This document shows positions 8,197 to 17,771 of a stretch of DNA of 64,000 nucleotides, one piece after another. The stretch is from Tuberibacillus sp. Marseille-P3662 (GTDB lineage Bacteria > Bacillota > Bacilli > Bacillales > Sporolactobacillaceae), in NCBI RefSeq assembly GCF_900178005.1, contig NZ_FXBS01000005.1, positions 372,001 to 436,000 of the forward strand. Reading direction: 5' to 3'. The notes beneath the pieces were generated by a model. That model had not been told where the DNA came from and did no database searches. It saw only the letters and a program-made list of their open reading frames with translations. Positions within the stretch are counted from its first letter, which is position 1; each line of letters begins with the position of its first letter. The position numbers and the translations under genes are program-made.

Positions 8197-8973
8197 ATGA
8201 ATGAGCGGAAACTAAAAAATAGAACAGCAATTGTTACAGGAGGAACCAAAGGGATTGGTATGGCAATTGCCATTAAACTTGCTTACGAAGGAGCCAGTGT
8301 CTTTATCATTGGTCGAAATAAGGGAGCTGGAGAAAAAGTTGTAAAAGATACACAAGGGCAAATTTCTTTTATTCAAGCAGATGTATCTAAACCAGAGGAA
8401 GTTAAAAACCTGATCGATCAAACGGTTCAACAGACGGGGCGACTAGATATTTTGGTAAATAATGCAGGAGTGCAATATGAACAAAACATCGAACATACAT
8501 CGCCAGAAGATTGGGATAAAGTGATGAATGTAAACTTGAAGAGTGTTTTTTTATGCAGTAAATATGCGATTCCACATATGCGATATCAAGGTGGTGGAAA
8601 AATCATTAACACAGCATCCATTGATGGATATTGGGCTGAACCGAACCTAGGTGCTTATTGTACTTCAAAAGGTGGAGTCCAATCACTAACAAAGTCGATT
8701 GCATTAGATTTTGCTCATGATGGAATTTTGTGTAACTGCCTATGTCCAGGATACATAGAAACTGAAATGACAGAAAGCTATATGAAAACACAAAGTAACC
8801 CCGAACAAGCAAGAAATCAGTTAGCCAAACGTCATCCAGTGCAGCGTATCGGAAAACCTGAGGATATAGCAGAAGCCGCGTTTTGGTTAGCTACGCAAGA
8901 ATCAAACTTTGTAACGGGGCAATCGATTACAGTTGATGGCGGATTAACTCTAGGAAATACTAATTTCAAATAA
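8197..8973 (+). CDS. Short-chain dehydrogenase/reductase (SDR)
   Basis: This 258-residue NAD(P)-dependent oxidoreductase of the classical SDR type resembles glucose or gluconate dehydrogenases. The cofactor motif TGGTKGIG lies at about residues 14-21, NNAG at 89-92, the catalytic Ser in NTASIDG, and YCTSK as the active-site Tyr-Lys pair. The C-terminal VTGQSITVDGGL is typical. GGGAG precedes the ATG. It is monocistronic, between the Mrr relic and an IS256 relic, and codes with a lower GC content than the TRAP operon, which fits transfer on a mobile segment. The substrate is unknown. Confidence 0.85.
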   Translation: MNERKLKNRTAIVTGGTKGIGMAIAIKLAYEGASVFIIGRNKGAGEKVVKDTQGQISFIQADVSKPEEVKNLIDQTVQQTGRLDILVNNAGVQYEQNIEHTSPEDWDKVMNVNLKSVFLCSKYAIPHMRYQGGGKIINTASIDGYWAEPNLGAYCTSKGGVQSLTKSIALDFAHDGILCNCLCPGYIETEMTESYMKTQSNPEQARNQLAKRHPVQRIGKPEDIAEAAFWLATQESNFVTGQSITVDGGLTLGNTNFK

Positions 8974-8984
8974 AAAAATGATAA

Positions 8985-9119
8985 CGTAATTTGATTCGAA
9001 CATGGGTCCGAATACAGCCTTCAGTGCATTCTGCTATCTTCCACAGATTTTGGTTGGTAGTTTTCAAGAATTTGATTCGCCAGCTCTCTGGATGTCGCCT
9101 CACCCTTGGATTTCCCCAA
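8985..9119 (-). mobile_element. Relic of an IS256-family transposase N-terminus
   Basis: On the minus strand a TTG at 9119, preceded by AGGAGG, opens a frame reading GKSKGEATSRELANQILENY, then QPKSVED. A one-base loss then shifts to the frame that continues QNALKAVFGPMFESN. This is the N-terminal region of IS256-type transposases (an ExxQPxSxEDMQNALK-like block). Only about 45 codons remain, so the element is dead. Its outer end is probably near 9200-9240. The rest of the 8974-9678 gap holds the sigma-54 promoter and cre-like site listed separately, an AGGTACT/AGTACCT inverted repeat at 9439-9477, and AT-rich sequence. Confidence 0.6.
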
Positions 9120-9313
9120 TAGAACGCCCTCCTATCATTTGTTTTATCCTTTTCCGTGAATTCGTTTATTCTTTTTACCCCCGATTTTATGGGTTGATTT
9201 GATTGTTCTTATCTTTTTGAGGCTGTATCCATTTTAAAGGTGTAATTTTACATTCATCTAATTCTTTGTTGTATATTTGTGGATCCAGAGTATTAATAAC
9301 TAGTAATCAATAA

Positions 9314-9331
9314 TTGGCACAAACATTGCAT
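9314..9331 (+). promoter_or_regulatory. Near-perfect sigma-54 promoter (-24/-12)
   Basis: TTGGCACAAACATTGCA has GG at 9316-9317 and GC at 9328-9329, separated by exactly 10 bases, and matches the consensus TGGCAC-N5-TTGC throughout. Transcription would start near 9341. The next gene is nhaC at 9679, leaving a leader of over 300 bases, so either nhaC has a long 5' UTR or the original first gene was lost. The activator is not adjacent; candidates are the two activators encoded at 20971 and 34945. Confidence 0.7.
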
Positions 9332-9355
9332 ATTAGCAATAGATAAAATTTTATT

Positions 9356-9369
9356 TGAATGCGCTTACT
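9356..9369 (+). promoter_or_regulatory. cre-like site (CcpA) downstream of the sigma-54 promoter
   Basis: TGAATGCGCTTACT matches 13 of 14 positions of the Bacillus cre consensus TGWAARCGYTWNCW. It is centred about 20 bases after the expected start point, where bound CcpA would act as a roadblock. Confidence 0.5.
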
Positions 9370-9678
9370 TATGGAGTGGCTGGAGATGTGCATGGTTTAA
9401 ATAATCAGGATAAATAGTGTTGCAGACGATAAGAAACGAGGTACTGCTGACAACTATTTCAGAGAAAATGAGTACCTTCTGTAAATGTCAAATTTTTATG
9501 ACAGTCAGATTTAAATGTGTAAAGTTTTTTTAAATGCATCATTACTTTTAGCTATCATTAATGGAAAAATATATTGAAAAAAGAAGGAATATTCTGTTAT
9601 ATGGGGGGTTCAAGTTAAATAATAAAGTGTTTTGTAAGTGCTTAATAACTTTATTAATAAAAATGGGAGGATTTAAAA

Positions 9679-11106
9679 ATGAAACCAAAAGAACCGAAAT
9701 TTATTGAAGTATTTCTCGTCCTTTTTATATTTCTAGCCATGATGTCGGTATCAGTCGCTGTTTTCGACATACCATTTCAAATTCCACTCTTTGCTTCATG
9801 GTTTATCATGATTGGCCTTGGATTAAAGTTGAAACACACGTATAAAAGTCTTCAAGACTCGATTATAACGGGTATATCAAAAGGTCTGGAAGCAACCATG
9901 ATTTTATTTACTGTAGGGGCCTTGATTGGCACTTGGATAGCAGGTGGCATTGTGCCAGCACTCATTTATTACGGATTGGCCATTATCAATCCAAACGTAT
10001 TTTTAGTGGTTGCCATGATTCTGTTAGCTATTACGGCTTTATCAACGGGTACATCTTTTGGGGCAGTTGGTACCAGCGGGATTGCCATGATGGGAGTCGG
10101 CGAAAGCTTCGGCATTCCATTACCATTGGTAGCAGGAGCCGTTATATCGGGTGCTTATGTCGGTGATAAATTGTCTCCTTTATCAGATACAACAGTCATG
10201 ACAGCTTCACTGACAGAAGTGCCGGTCATCAAGCATGTGAAAGGAATGTTGCCTGTCAGTCTTCCTTCATTACTTATCACGGGTATTCTATTTACATTAG
10301 TTGGATTCTTCTATGTTGGAGATCAAATTGACATGAGTCGGGCCAATGCTGCATCTGAGGCTTTGATCAGCACTTTCAGTATTCATTGGTATGTTTTGAT
10401 CCCGCTTGTTATCGTCATTGGTTTGCTGGCCATGAATAAACCAGCGATACCTGTTATAGCTTTTGGTGCCTTGCTGGGAATTATATGGGCAGCTATTTTC
10501 CAAGGAGTGGATGTTGTTTCTGCCATAACGACGTCATATTCTGGCTTTGAAATCAATTCTGATAGTGAATTTTTAAATGAGTTATTGAATACAGGTGGAA
10601 TTGAATCCATGTTGGGCGTTATTGCCTTGATTTTGTTGGCTCTTGGATTTGGGGGATTGCTTGATAAATTAGGTATATTGCAGGCTCTATCCAATCTGTT
10701 TGATGGTTGGGTAAAGGAAAGTACTGGGAAACTCACATTTTCAACGATGGCAACCGCCTTCTTTGGTAACTTGTTCGGGAGTGCCGCTTATGTAGGTGTT
10801 ATTACAGGGTCAAAAACAACAGAAAAACTGTATGATGACAGAAATATTGACCACAGAGTATTATCAAGAAATTCGGAAGGTGGCGGAACAGTAACAGTTC
10901 CCATGATACCATGGTCGGATGCTGGTGTTTTTATGGCTACCACTCTGGGCATTTCCACCATCTCCTACTTACCGTTTTTGTGGTACAACTTTGTAGGGAT
11001 TATTGTTACATTCCTTTATGGCTATATGGGGTGGTATTTTTGGAAGAATAAAGAACAGACTGAAGAAGATGCCGAAAAAGAATCAGAGGTATTTAAGGCG
11101 GAATAA
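9679..11106 (+). CDS. nhaC: Na+/H+ antiporter, NhaC family
   Basis: This 475-residue membrane protein has about 11-12 hydrophobic segments. NhaC hallmarks include GTSFGAVGTSGIAM near residue 115-130, GAVISGAYVGDKLSPLSDTT and VPMIPWSDAGVF near the C-terminus. The family exchanges sodium for protons, and some members exchange malate for lactate together with these ions. GGGAGG precedes the ATG. It may be driven by the upstream sigma-54 promoter and is followed by a terminator and the regulator of the HyuAB genes. A role as transporter for the HyuAB substrate, rather than in salt homeostasis, is possible. Confidence 0.88.
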   Translation: MKPKEPKFIEVFLVLFIFLAMMSVSVAVFDIPFQIPLFASWFIMIGLGLKLKHTYKSLQDSIITGISKGLEATMILFTVGALIGTWIAGGIVPALIYYGLAIINPNVFLVVAMILLAITALSTGTSFGAVGTSGIAMMGVGESFGIPLPLVAGAVISGAYVGDKLSPLSDTTVMTASLTEVPVIKHVKGMLPVSLPSLLITGILFTLVGFFYVGDQIDMSRANAASEALISTFSIHWYVLIPLVIVIGLLAMNKPAIPVIAFGALLGIIWAAIFQGVDVVSAITTSYSGFEINSDSEFLNELLNTGGIESMLGVIALILLALGFGGLLDKLGILQALSNLFDGWVKESTGKLTFSTMATAFFGNLFGSAAYVGVITGSKTTEKLYDDRNIDHRVLSRNSEGGGTVTVPMIPWSDAGVFMATTLGISTISYLPFLWYNFVGIIVTFLYGYMGWYFWKNKEQTEEDAEKESEVFKAE

Positions 11107-11186
11107 ACGTGTTGGTTTTCGGCATCCGGAAAAATGATTAGTGAAACTGATCCAAAAGGTAGTCCGGGTTCATCTAGCTCAAATAT

Positions 11187-11222
11187 AATCCTGTTCCTTG
11201 AAAAAGTGGAACGGGATTTTAC
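11187..11222 (+). terminator. Terminator after nhaC
   Basis: AATCCTGTTCC pairs with GGAACGGGATT across a 10-base loop, followed by a T-rich tract. The rest of the 11107-11414 gap is AT-rich and contains the palindrome TGTTAACA at 11332-11339, a possible site for the following XRE-cupin regulator. Confidence 0.75.
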
Positions 11223-11414
11223 TATTTTATCCTTATATCAAGTGAATGTTTCAAATACAGCTTATTTGCCATAGCTTTTATTTTATAAATTTTAAAATTA
11301 AAAAATTATTCTTTCAATTATACGATTCATGTGTTAACATGAGAAAAAGTTTAATGAATGTGTAAAAATTCCGTTAATACTGAAATTAGTATACTTAAAA
11401 GGATGTAAAACGTA

Positions 11415-11957
11415 ATGGAAAATATTCATAGAAAAATTAAGAGTTTGCGATTAGAAAAGGAAATGACACTTAAAGATTTGAGCGGAAAAACAGGGTTGTC
11501 AGTAAGCTTTCTTTCGCAAGTTGAAAGGGGATCATCTTCACTAGCGATAACTTCTTTAAAAAAAATCTCGGATGCTTTCAACATTAATATCACTTATTTC
11601 TTTAGGGAGATTGAAAATCATAATTATGCAGTCCATGAAGCGAAGCAAAAACCATTTAAATTGGAAGGCTCCGATGTTCAGCATATTCGTTTAGCTGGAA
11701 ACTTTCCAGAGCGAAAAATGGAACCTATGCTAGTAACATTGCCTCCAAACAAATTGTACGTTGAAAAGCACAGTCACCCAGGAGAGGAGTTTTATCATGT
11801 GGTAAAAGGTGAGGTTATCTTCAAAATAGAAGAAAAGGAATACATTTTAACTGCGGGTGACTCGATTCATTTCCCTTCTGAGAAAGTACATGAGTGGAAA
11901 AACCCTTTGAATGAAAAAGCAGTACTGTTGAGTGTATTAACACCAGTTATTTTTTAG
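11415..11957 (+). CDS. XRE-cupin transcriptional regulator
   Basis: This 180-residue regulator has an HTH_3 domain at about residues 6-62 (LTLKDLSGKTGLSVSFLSQVE-like core) and a cupin_2 sensor domain at about 105-178. The cupin motif HSHPGEEFYHVVKGE and the second motif DSIHFPSEKVHEW carry the usual metal or ligand-binding histidines and glutamate. Proteins of this design (PuuR-like) control catabolism of amines, amino acids and related compounds. It lies immediately upstream of hyuA, 42 bases away, and probably governs hyuAB and the NCS1 permease. The ribosome site (AGGATG) is only moderate. Confidence 0.88.
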   Translation: MENIHRKIKSLRLEKEMTLKDLSGKTGLSVSFLSQVERGSSSLAITSLKKISDAFNINITYFFREIENHNYAVHEAKQKPFKLEGSDVQHIRLAGNFPERKMEPMLVTLPPNKLYVEKHSHPGEEFYHVVKGEVIFKIEEKEYILTAGDSIHFPSEKVHEWKNPLNEKAVLLSVLTPVIF

Positions 11958-11999
11958 AAAACTTATCTAATAAGCTGAAACTAGGAAAGGGTGGAAAGT

Positions 12000-14045
12000 A
12001 TGAGGGTTGCAACTGATATTGGAGGAACATTCACAGACTTGGTTTATGTTGATGATAATGGAAAGATTGAAGTTGCCAAAGGTCCCACGACACCTCCAAA
12101 CTTTGAACAGGGCGTAATTGATATATTGGATAGGAGTAACATCGATAAAGAAGCCATGTCTTCATTTATTCACGGCACTACCGTTATCATTAATGCTTTA
12201 ACAGAGAGAAAAGGGGCTAAAACCGGATTAATTACGACAAAAGGATTCAGAGATGTTCTGGAAATTGCTAGGGGAAATCGTCCTGATTTATTTAATATTC
12301 GCTATAAGAAACCTGAACCGTTTGTGGAACGACATTTGCGAAAGGAAGTAAGCGAACGCCTTAATTATAAGGGGGAAGTTCTTACTCCCTTGGATAAAAC
12401 ACAGGTGAAAGATGTAGTTGACTATTTCAAACAGCAAGGTGTGGATGCAATAGCGGTGTCGTACTTGCACTCTTACGTAAATCGGGATCATGAAAGAGAG
12501 ACAGTTGCACTAATTAAAGAATTGTGGCCAGAGGTTTCCGTATCTGCATCACATGATGTGACTAAAGAATGGCGTGAATATGAACGGACAAATACTGTCG
12601 CATTGAATTCTTATGTTCAGCCAACCGCAACTTCATATGTCAATAGGCTGGACAATAAATTGGCAGACTTCAATGCCGCGAGTCAAAATTTCATAATGCA
12701 ATCTAATGGCGGCACAACAACATTTGAACAAGCAAAGAACGTTCCGATTAACATGGTGGAATCTGGACCTGTTGCAGGAATTTATGGTGCAGCCGTACTT
12801 GGGGAGTTAATAGGTGAAGAGGATATGATTGCATTTGATATTGGTGGAACAACAGCTAAATGCTCCCTGATTGAAAAAGGTGAGGTAAAAGTTTCTACGG
12901 ATTATTATATTGAGCGAAATGACCGTAATGCAGGTTATCCAATTAAAGCACCAGTAGTTGATATTGTGGAAATCGGCAATGGTGGGGGGTCAATTGCTTG
13001 GCTGGATGAAGCTGGCGCTCTCAAAGTGGGTCCTGAGTCGTCTGGAGCTGTTCCCGGTCCCGTTTCGTATGGTCAAGGTGGAACAGAGCCGACAACGACT
13101 GATGCCAATTTGATAACCGGCCGTCTTTCAGCAGATAATTTCGACTATGATGTAGATATAGATTTAGTGAAAGAAGTTATTAAAGAAAAAATAGCTGATT
13201 ATTTCGATATGACTGCTGAAGAGGCGGCACTTGGTATTCTTCGAATAGCTAATTCAAATATGTTGAACGCACTTAAACTGATTTCAATCAGAAAAGGACA
13301 TAATCCCCAAGACTTCACCTTAGTTGCGTTCGGTGGCGGTGGATCAATGCATGCTCCTGCCCTTGCAAAAGAATTAGGGGTCAAGAAAGTCGTGATCCCT
13401 GTAGCATCACCGGTATTCTCTGCATGGGGCATGTTGATGAGTGATCTCCGCCATGATTATATAAAAACATTTATTAAGCGACTGAAAAAACTTGATCGAA
13501 GTGAAATTTTGAAACAGTGGGATCAGATTGATGATGAGGCATACGATCAGTTTAGTAATGAAGGTATCAAAAAAGAGAATGTCATATTCAATCGCTTTGC
13601 GGATATGCGTTACCTTGGTCAGGAACATACGGTGAAAGTGCCTATTCCGGATGGTGATTGGTCTGAAGAACATCAGCAAGAAATTGTTGAACAATTTCAC
13701 CAGCTACATGAGCAAAACTATACATTCAGGCTTGATGATACAGAAACAGAAATTGTTAATTTACATGTTACAGCTTTTGGCAAAGTTCAGAAGCCTAAAT
13801 TAAAGAAGAGAGAGATAAGTACAACTTTGGAAGATGCCAAAATAGAAACCCGAAATATTTATATTGAAGACCCAAAAGGATGGATTCAAACAGACGTTTA
13901 TAACCGACAAATGCTGCCGTCAAATGAAATTATTCAAGGGCCAGCAATTATTGAAGAAAAAGCAGCGGTGACCGTACTTTATCAAGACCAAACACTTAAA
14001 GTAGATGATTATGGAAACTTAATCATTGAAACGGGGGCGAGATAA
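12000..14045 (+). CDS. hyuA: Hydantoinase/oxoprolinase subunit A (HyuA family)
   Basis: This 681-residue ATP-dependent amidohydrolase subunit has an ASKHA-type fold. Phosphate-binding motifs are DIGGTFTDLVY at the N-terminus and DIGGTTAKCSL near residue 280, with FGGGGSMHA at about 445. With HyuB it hydrolyses five-membered cyclic amides: 5-oxoproline, N-methylhydantoin or hydantoins. I chose ATG 12000 because the family begins MRVATDIGG and AGGGTGG is correctly spaced; GTG at 11991 is the alternative. The hyuB start abuts its stop codon. The neighbouring permease is a cytosine/hydantoin-type NCS1 carrier, which favours a heterocyclic substrate. Confidence 0.9.
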   Translation: MRVATDIGGTFTDLVYVDDNGKIEVAKGPTTPPNFEQGVIDILDRSNIDKEAMSSFIHGTTVIINALTERKGAKTGLITTKGFRDVLEIARGNRPDLFNIRYKKPEPFVERHLRKEVSERLNYKGEVLTPLDKTQVKDVVDYFKQQGVDAIAVSYLHSYVNRDHERETVALIKELWPEVSVSASHDVTKEWREYERTNTVALNSYVQPTATSYVNRLDNKLADFNAASQNFIMQSNGGTTTFEQAKNVPINMVESGPVAGIYGAAVLGELIGEEDMIAFDIGGTTAKCSLIEKGEVKVSTDYYIERNDRNAGYPIKAPVVDIVEIGNGGGSIAWLDEAGALKVGPESSGAVPGPVSYGQGGTEPTTTDANLITGRLSADNFDYDVDIDLVKEVIKEKIADYFDMTAEEAALGILRIANSNMLNALKLISIRKGHNPQDFTLVAFGGGGSMHAPALAKELGVKKVVIPVASPVFSAWGMLMSDLRHDYIKTFIKRLKKLDRSEILKQWDQIDDEAYDQFSNEGIKKENVIFNRFADMRYLGQEHTVKVPIPDGDWSEEHQQEIVEQFHQLHEQNYTFRLDDTETEIVNLHVTAFGKVQKPKLKKREISTTLEDAKIETRNIYIEDPKGWIQTDVYNRQMLPSNEIIQGPAIIEEKAAVTVLYQDQTLKVDDYGNLIIETGAR

Positions 14046-15809
14046 ATGACGTTGAATGAGACTAAGGTTGATCCATTTAGTTTAGAGATTGTAAAAGATT
14101 CATTGCTTGCTACTGGAGATGAAATGTTTATTGCCTTGGCGAAAACCTCGATGAGTCCAATCATTTATGAAGTATTGGACTATGCGAGTGGTTTAACGGA
14201 CTCAAAAGGTCAGCTGTTAACGCAAGGTAATGGGGTTACAGGATTCATTGGAATGCTTTCTTTTATGGTTAAGCAAACTTTGAAAAAATATAGTGATAAA
14301 GGTGAGTTGAAACCTGGGGATATCATTGTCATCAATGACCCGTATGGTGGAGGTGGTTCTCACTTATCAGACGTGGGGTTAGTCATGCCAATATTCTATG
14401 AAAATGAGCTAGTCGCTTTTTCTGCGAATAAAGCACACTGGACAGAAGTCGGTGGAAAAGACCCCGGTTCATTTACTAACGATTCAAGAGATATTTTCCA
14501 GGAGGGATTACAATTTCCATCTGTCAAATTGTATGATGGAGGTCAACTTAATGAGGGACTTGTTGAAATCATTCGTTCAAACGTTCGTTTTCCTGACTTA
14601 TCTCTTGGTGATATGTGGGCACAAGTTGCAGCGCTTAAAACGGGAGAAAGAAGGGTTAAGGAAATTTGTGAAAAGCATGGGAAAGAAACTGTGCTTTCCG
14701 CAATTAACAACCAATTGGATCATGGTGAAACAATATCAAAACAGGAACTTGAAAAATTACCAAAAGGTACATTTACAGCGAATGGTTATGTGGAAACAGA
14801 TGGAATTGGAAATGGTCCTTTTCCAATTCAAGTGGAAGTTACGGTAACGGATGACGAATTTGTTTGTGATTTTAGGGGCAGCAGCCCACAAGTTCCTGGC
14901 CCCGTAAATTGTTCGTATACTGGCCTTGCATCTGCTGTCAGAACCATTTTCTTAGCGATTACAAATCCGGATCAAAATGTAAACGATGGTGTATTCAGAC
15001 AGTTAAAGATAATTACTGATGAAAAGTCAATTATGTCTGCTGAAAGACCTGCTCCTACGTCGAATTATTTTGAAACGATGCTTGGATGTACGGATTTGAT
15101 ATGGAAAGCGTTGGCTCCATATATACCACATAGGCTTGCAGCAGCACACTTGCTATCAGTTTGTTCCGTTACTCTAACCGGATCACATCAAGATACTCAT
15201 GAACCATTTTTGATTGTAGAGCCCTCTGTTGGGGGTTGGGGTGGAGCCGATGGTCAAGACGGGGCAAGTGGACAGTTCTGTATTTTAGATGGTGAAACTT
15301 ATAATGTCCCAGTAGAAGTTGCTGAAACACGTTATGGTGTAAACATTGATGAGTATAGTTTGAGAGTGGATGGTACGGGAGCTGGTGAGTATATCGGTGG
15401 GAAGGGTGTCATCCGATCATACCGGGCTCTCACAGATGGACAAGAAGCTACCATTACCTTTGGGCGCAATCAATATAGACTATGGGGGACAGGTGGTGGA
15501 TTAGAAGGATCCGTCAATGAATTTTACATTAATAAAGCTAATGGAGAAGTAGATGGTCCGTTTGGGGTATATCCACGCTATTCATTACAAAAAAATGATG
15601 TTTTAAAATTGATGACTGCAACTGGTGGCGGATATGGAAATCCATTAAAGCGTCCAACAGAACAAGTTGTAAACGATGTGAAAAATGAATATTACACTGT
15701 TGAAGAAGCAAAGTCTTTATTTGGCGTGGAAATTGACCCAACAACATTCGAATATCAAGAGTTGAATACTCGAAAGTCATTTGAAAAGACGACGCGAAAT
15801 GGAAATTAA
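14046..15809 (+). CDS. hyuB: Hydantoinase/oxoprolinase subunit B (HyuB family)
   Basis: This 587-residue subunit is the partner of HyuA and carries the hydrolytic site. Family landmarks are the early IALAKTSMSPIIYEV segment, INDPYGGGGSHLSDV near residue 98, HWTEVGGKDPGS at about 137, and the C-terminal GGGYGNPLKRP that ends most HyuB proteins. The ATG follows the hyuA stop with no gap, so translation is coupled. A strong hairpin follows before the permease gene. The subunits alone cannot separate 5-oxoprolinase from N-methylhydantoinase or acetone-carboxylase-like enzymes; length and the split A/B arrangement fit bacterial hydantoinase. Confidence 0.9.
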   Translation: MTLNETKVDPFSLEIVKDSLLATGDEMFIALAKTSMSPIIYEVLDYASGLTDSKGQLLTQGNGVTGFIGMLSFMVKQTLKKYSDKGELKPGDIIVINDPYGGGGSHLSDVGLVMPIFYENELVAFSANKAHWTEVGGKDPGSFTNDSRDIFQEGLQFPSVKLYDGGQLNEGLVEIIRSNVRFPDLSLGDMWAQVAALKTGERRVKEICEKHGKETVLSAINNQLDHGETISKQELEKLPKGTFTANGYVETDGIGNGPFPIQVEVTVTDDEFVCDFRGSSPQVPGPVNCSYTGLASAVRTIFLAITNPDQNVNDGVFRQLKIITDEKSIMSAERPAPTSNYFETMLGCTDLIWKALAPYIPHRLAAAHLLSVCSVTLTGSHQDTHEPFLIVEPSVGGWGGADGQDGASGQFCILDGETYNVPVEVAETRYGVNIDEYSLRVDGTGAGEYIGGKGVIRSYRALTDGQEATITFGRNQYRLWGTGGGLEGSVNEFYINKANGEVDGPFGVYPRYSLQKNDVLKLMTATGGGYGNPLKRPTEQVVNDVKNEYYTVEEAKSLFGVEIDPTTFEYQELNTRKSFEKTTRNGN

Positions 15810-15957
15810 ATTAGTACGGCTTAGATAATAGTGGTTTAAGGTATCTGAATCAAGTGCAACTTTTATATCCGCGAAGAGCAACATTGGACTATCAATTCGT
15901 GTGATGAATGATCTCAAATAGTCTGGACATTTATCAAAAAAAGTCAAATTGAGGATC

Positions 15958-16003
15958 AGTAGTAGAAAGGTCTAATCTTTCTACTACTATATTTATATTT
16001 TTA
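15958..16003 (+). terminator. Hairpin after hyuB
   Basis: A perfect 12-bp stem, AGTAGTAGAAAG/CTTTCTACTACT with a 7-base loop, is followed by an AT-rich tract with short T runs. It is a likely terminator or attenuator before the permease gene. Confidence 0.7.
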
Positions 16004-16085
16004 TTCAGAAAATTCAACTATTAAATATCATAAAAAACAATAATGAATATAAAAGAATACAAATAAAAAGGAGTGTGTGTAATCA

Positions 16086-17438
16086 ATGAGTGAAGTAAAT
16101 GAAGGTAGCATCAAAAAAGATGAAGCATTGCAGGCCATACCAGATGACAAAAGACAACATTGGATCACTCCGGCTATGATTTTTGGTGGATTAGAGTTTA
16201 CTATTCCTGTTTTAATGGTGGCAGCGACTTTAGTAGGCAGCTATGGTCTCAGCGAGATTTTCCTTATTTTAATTATTGCTCTATTTGGTATTCAATGGAT
16301 TGGTAACGCCCTACAAGGTTATATTGGAGCAAAAACTGGGCGGGCTTCTTCGGTCATTGCACGCACCAGTTTTGGGGCAAAACAGGCACGATTTATTGTT
16401 GGTTTAACTATTTTCGTGGTGTCACTTGGCTGGTGGGCTGTACAGACCTCCGTTGCCGGAAATGCCATTTCCGCAATGTTGGGTGTTGATTATACATCTC
16501 AATGGGGCATGTGGGCATTGATTACAACAGTGGCTGGATTGCTATTTGCTGTACCATCAATTATTGGCTATAGTTCGATGAAATGGACGGATTATATTGC
16601 AGTCCCTGCTGGACTATTATTAGTTGCTGCTGGTATTTATTTTGCTTTAGATAGTAACGGAGTGGAATCAATAACTAGTTGGGATCCAGAGCCTACAATT
16701 GGAATTCTTGCAGCGATTAGTCTTATTATCGGTGCAAACGTTTCACAGTGGGTGATAGCGGCTGACTACACTCGCTATGCAAAGCCAACAATTAAAGATA
16801 ATGCACTGATTCCAACAGGTATTGTTCTTGTAGGTTTTCCTCTATTTTTGGTCGGAGCAGTTATGTCTGTAGGAGTTGGGGATGCTGATATTGTTAATGT
16901 AATGATGAATTTAGGATTTCCTTTTTGGGGCTTTTTAATTTTATGGTTTGCAACATGGACAAGTCAACTAGTGAACAATTACAGTATGGGACTTGCCCTT
17001 TCCAATATGCTTAATGTTAATTCGAATAGAGGAAGAGCACTTCTCACTTTCGGGGGAACTTTACTGGCTATCATCGTGGCACTCGCGGGGATTCTTGATT
17101 ACTTTATGGATTTTTTGAATATGACAGCAATCGTATATCCTGCAATTGCAGGTATAATGATGGCCGATTTCTTTTTTATCAGAAAACAGACTTGGAAAGA
17201 TAATCATGGATGGAACTGGATGGCTACCATTGCCATGGTAGTGGGGATATTAGTAGGCTATTTAACGCAATATGTGATTGTTTTTGGAATCCCAGCTGTA
17301 CAATCATTAATTGTTACAGGGATAGTTTATTATATAGCAATGAAAATAAAAGCGCAGATAGCCCCAGATCACTTTACCCATATTATTAATGAAGATGATA
17401 GAGATGTTAATCAGAAGCAAATTGATTCTCGCGTTTAA
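16086..17438 (+). CDS. NCS1-family permease (cytosine/purine/hydantoin type, CodB-like)
   Basis: This 450-residue membrane protein has about 12 segments and the nucleobase:cation-symporter-1 layout. Recognisable motifs are TPAMIFGGLEFTIPVL near residue 28, GRASSVIARTSFGAKQAR, and the conserved NYSMGLALSNM and YPAIAGIMMADFF regions. The family imports cytosine, allantoin, hydantoins or vitamins. GGAG precedes the ATG. It lies directly after hyuAB on the same strand, so it is a good candidate importer for the cyclic amide that HyuAB opens. The sequence is closer in feel to CodB than to the longer Mhp1 type; substrate remains inference. Confidence 0.88.
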   Translation: MSEVNEGSIKKDEALQAIPDDKRQHWITPAMIFGGLEFTIPVLMVAATLVGSYGLSEIFLILIIALFGIQWIGNALQGYIGAKTGRASSVIARTSFGAKQARFIVGLTIFVVSLGWWAVQTSVAGNAISAMLGVDYTSQWGMWALITTVAGLLFAVPSIIGYSSMKWTDYIAVPAGLLLVAAGIYFALDSNGVESITSWDPEPTIGILAAISLIIGANVSQWVIAADYTRYAKPTIKDNALIPTGIVLVGFPLFLVGAVMSVGVGDADIVNVMMNLGFPFWGFLILWFATWTSQLVNNYSMGLALSNMLNVNSNRGRALLTFGGTLLAIIVALAGILDYFMDFLNMTAIVYPAIAGIMMADFFFIRKQTWKDNHGWNWMATIAMVVGILVGYLTQYVIVFGIPAVQSLIVTGIVYYIAMKIKAQIAPDHFTHIINEDDRDVNQKQIDSRV

Positions 17439-17771
17439 GCTGAATCATCAAAACAATAATGCTATTAATTCATCACGTTTTACAATCATTCCTTTGATAT
17501 AAAAGGTGTGTATGTACTTTATGTCATTTTTAACTTATCGAACTTAAAATATATATAACTGCGGTTAAGCGCCTTTATACACTAAAATTCCATTTTATTA
17601 ATTTCTAGATACACTGGTGATTTAGGTATGTATCGCGCCTTTTTATTTGTTTAGCGTTTTGATATCTTATTTACTTTGTGTACTATAATGTGCTGAGCAT
17701 CGGTTAATTGATATAAGATCAAATAATAGGAAGAAGGTGACTCATAACCTTCTTCCTTTCACCGTAAATGC
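17439..17771. other. Convergent intergenic region with hairpin
   Basis: This 333-base gap separates the NCS1 permease from the leftward M24 peptidase. The only clear structure is the inverted repeat GGAAGAAGGT/ACCTTCTTCC at 17729-17756, whose position between converging genes suggests a bidirectional terminator, although neither side has a long T run. The rest is AT-rich with no supported gene. Confidence 0.55.
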
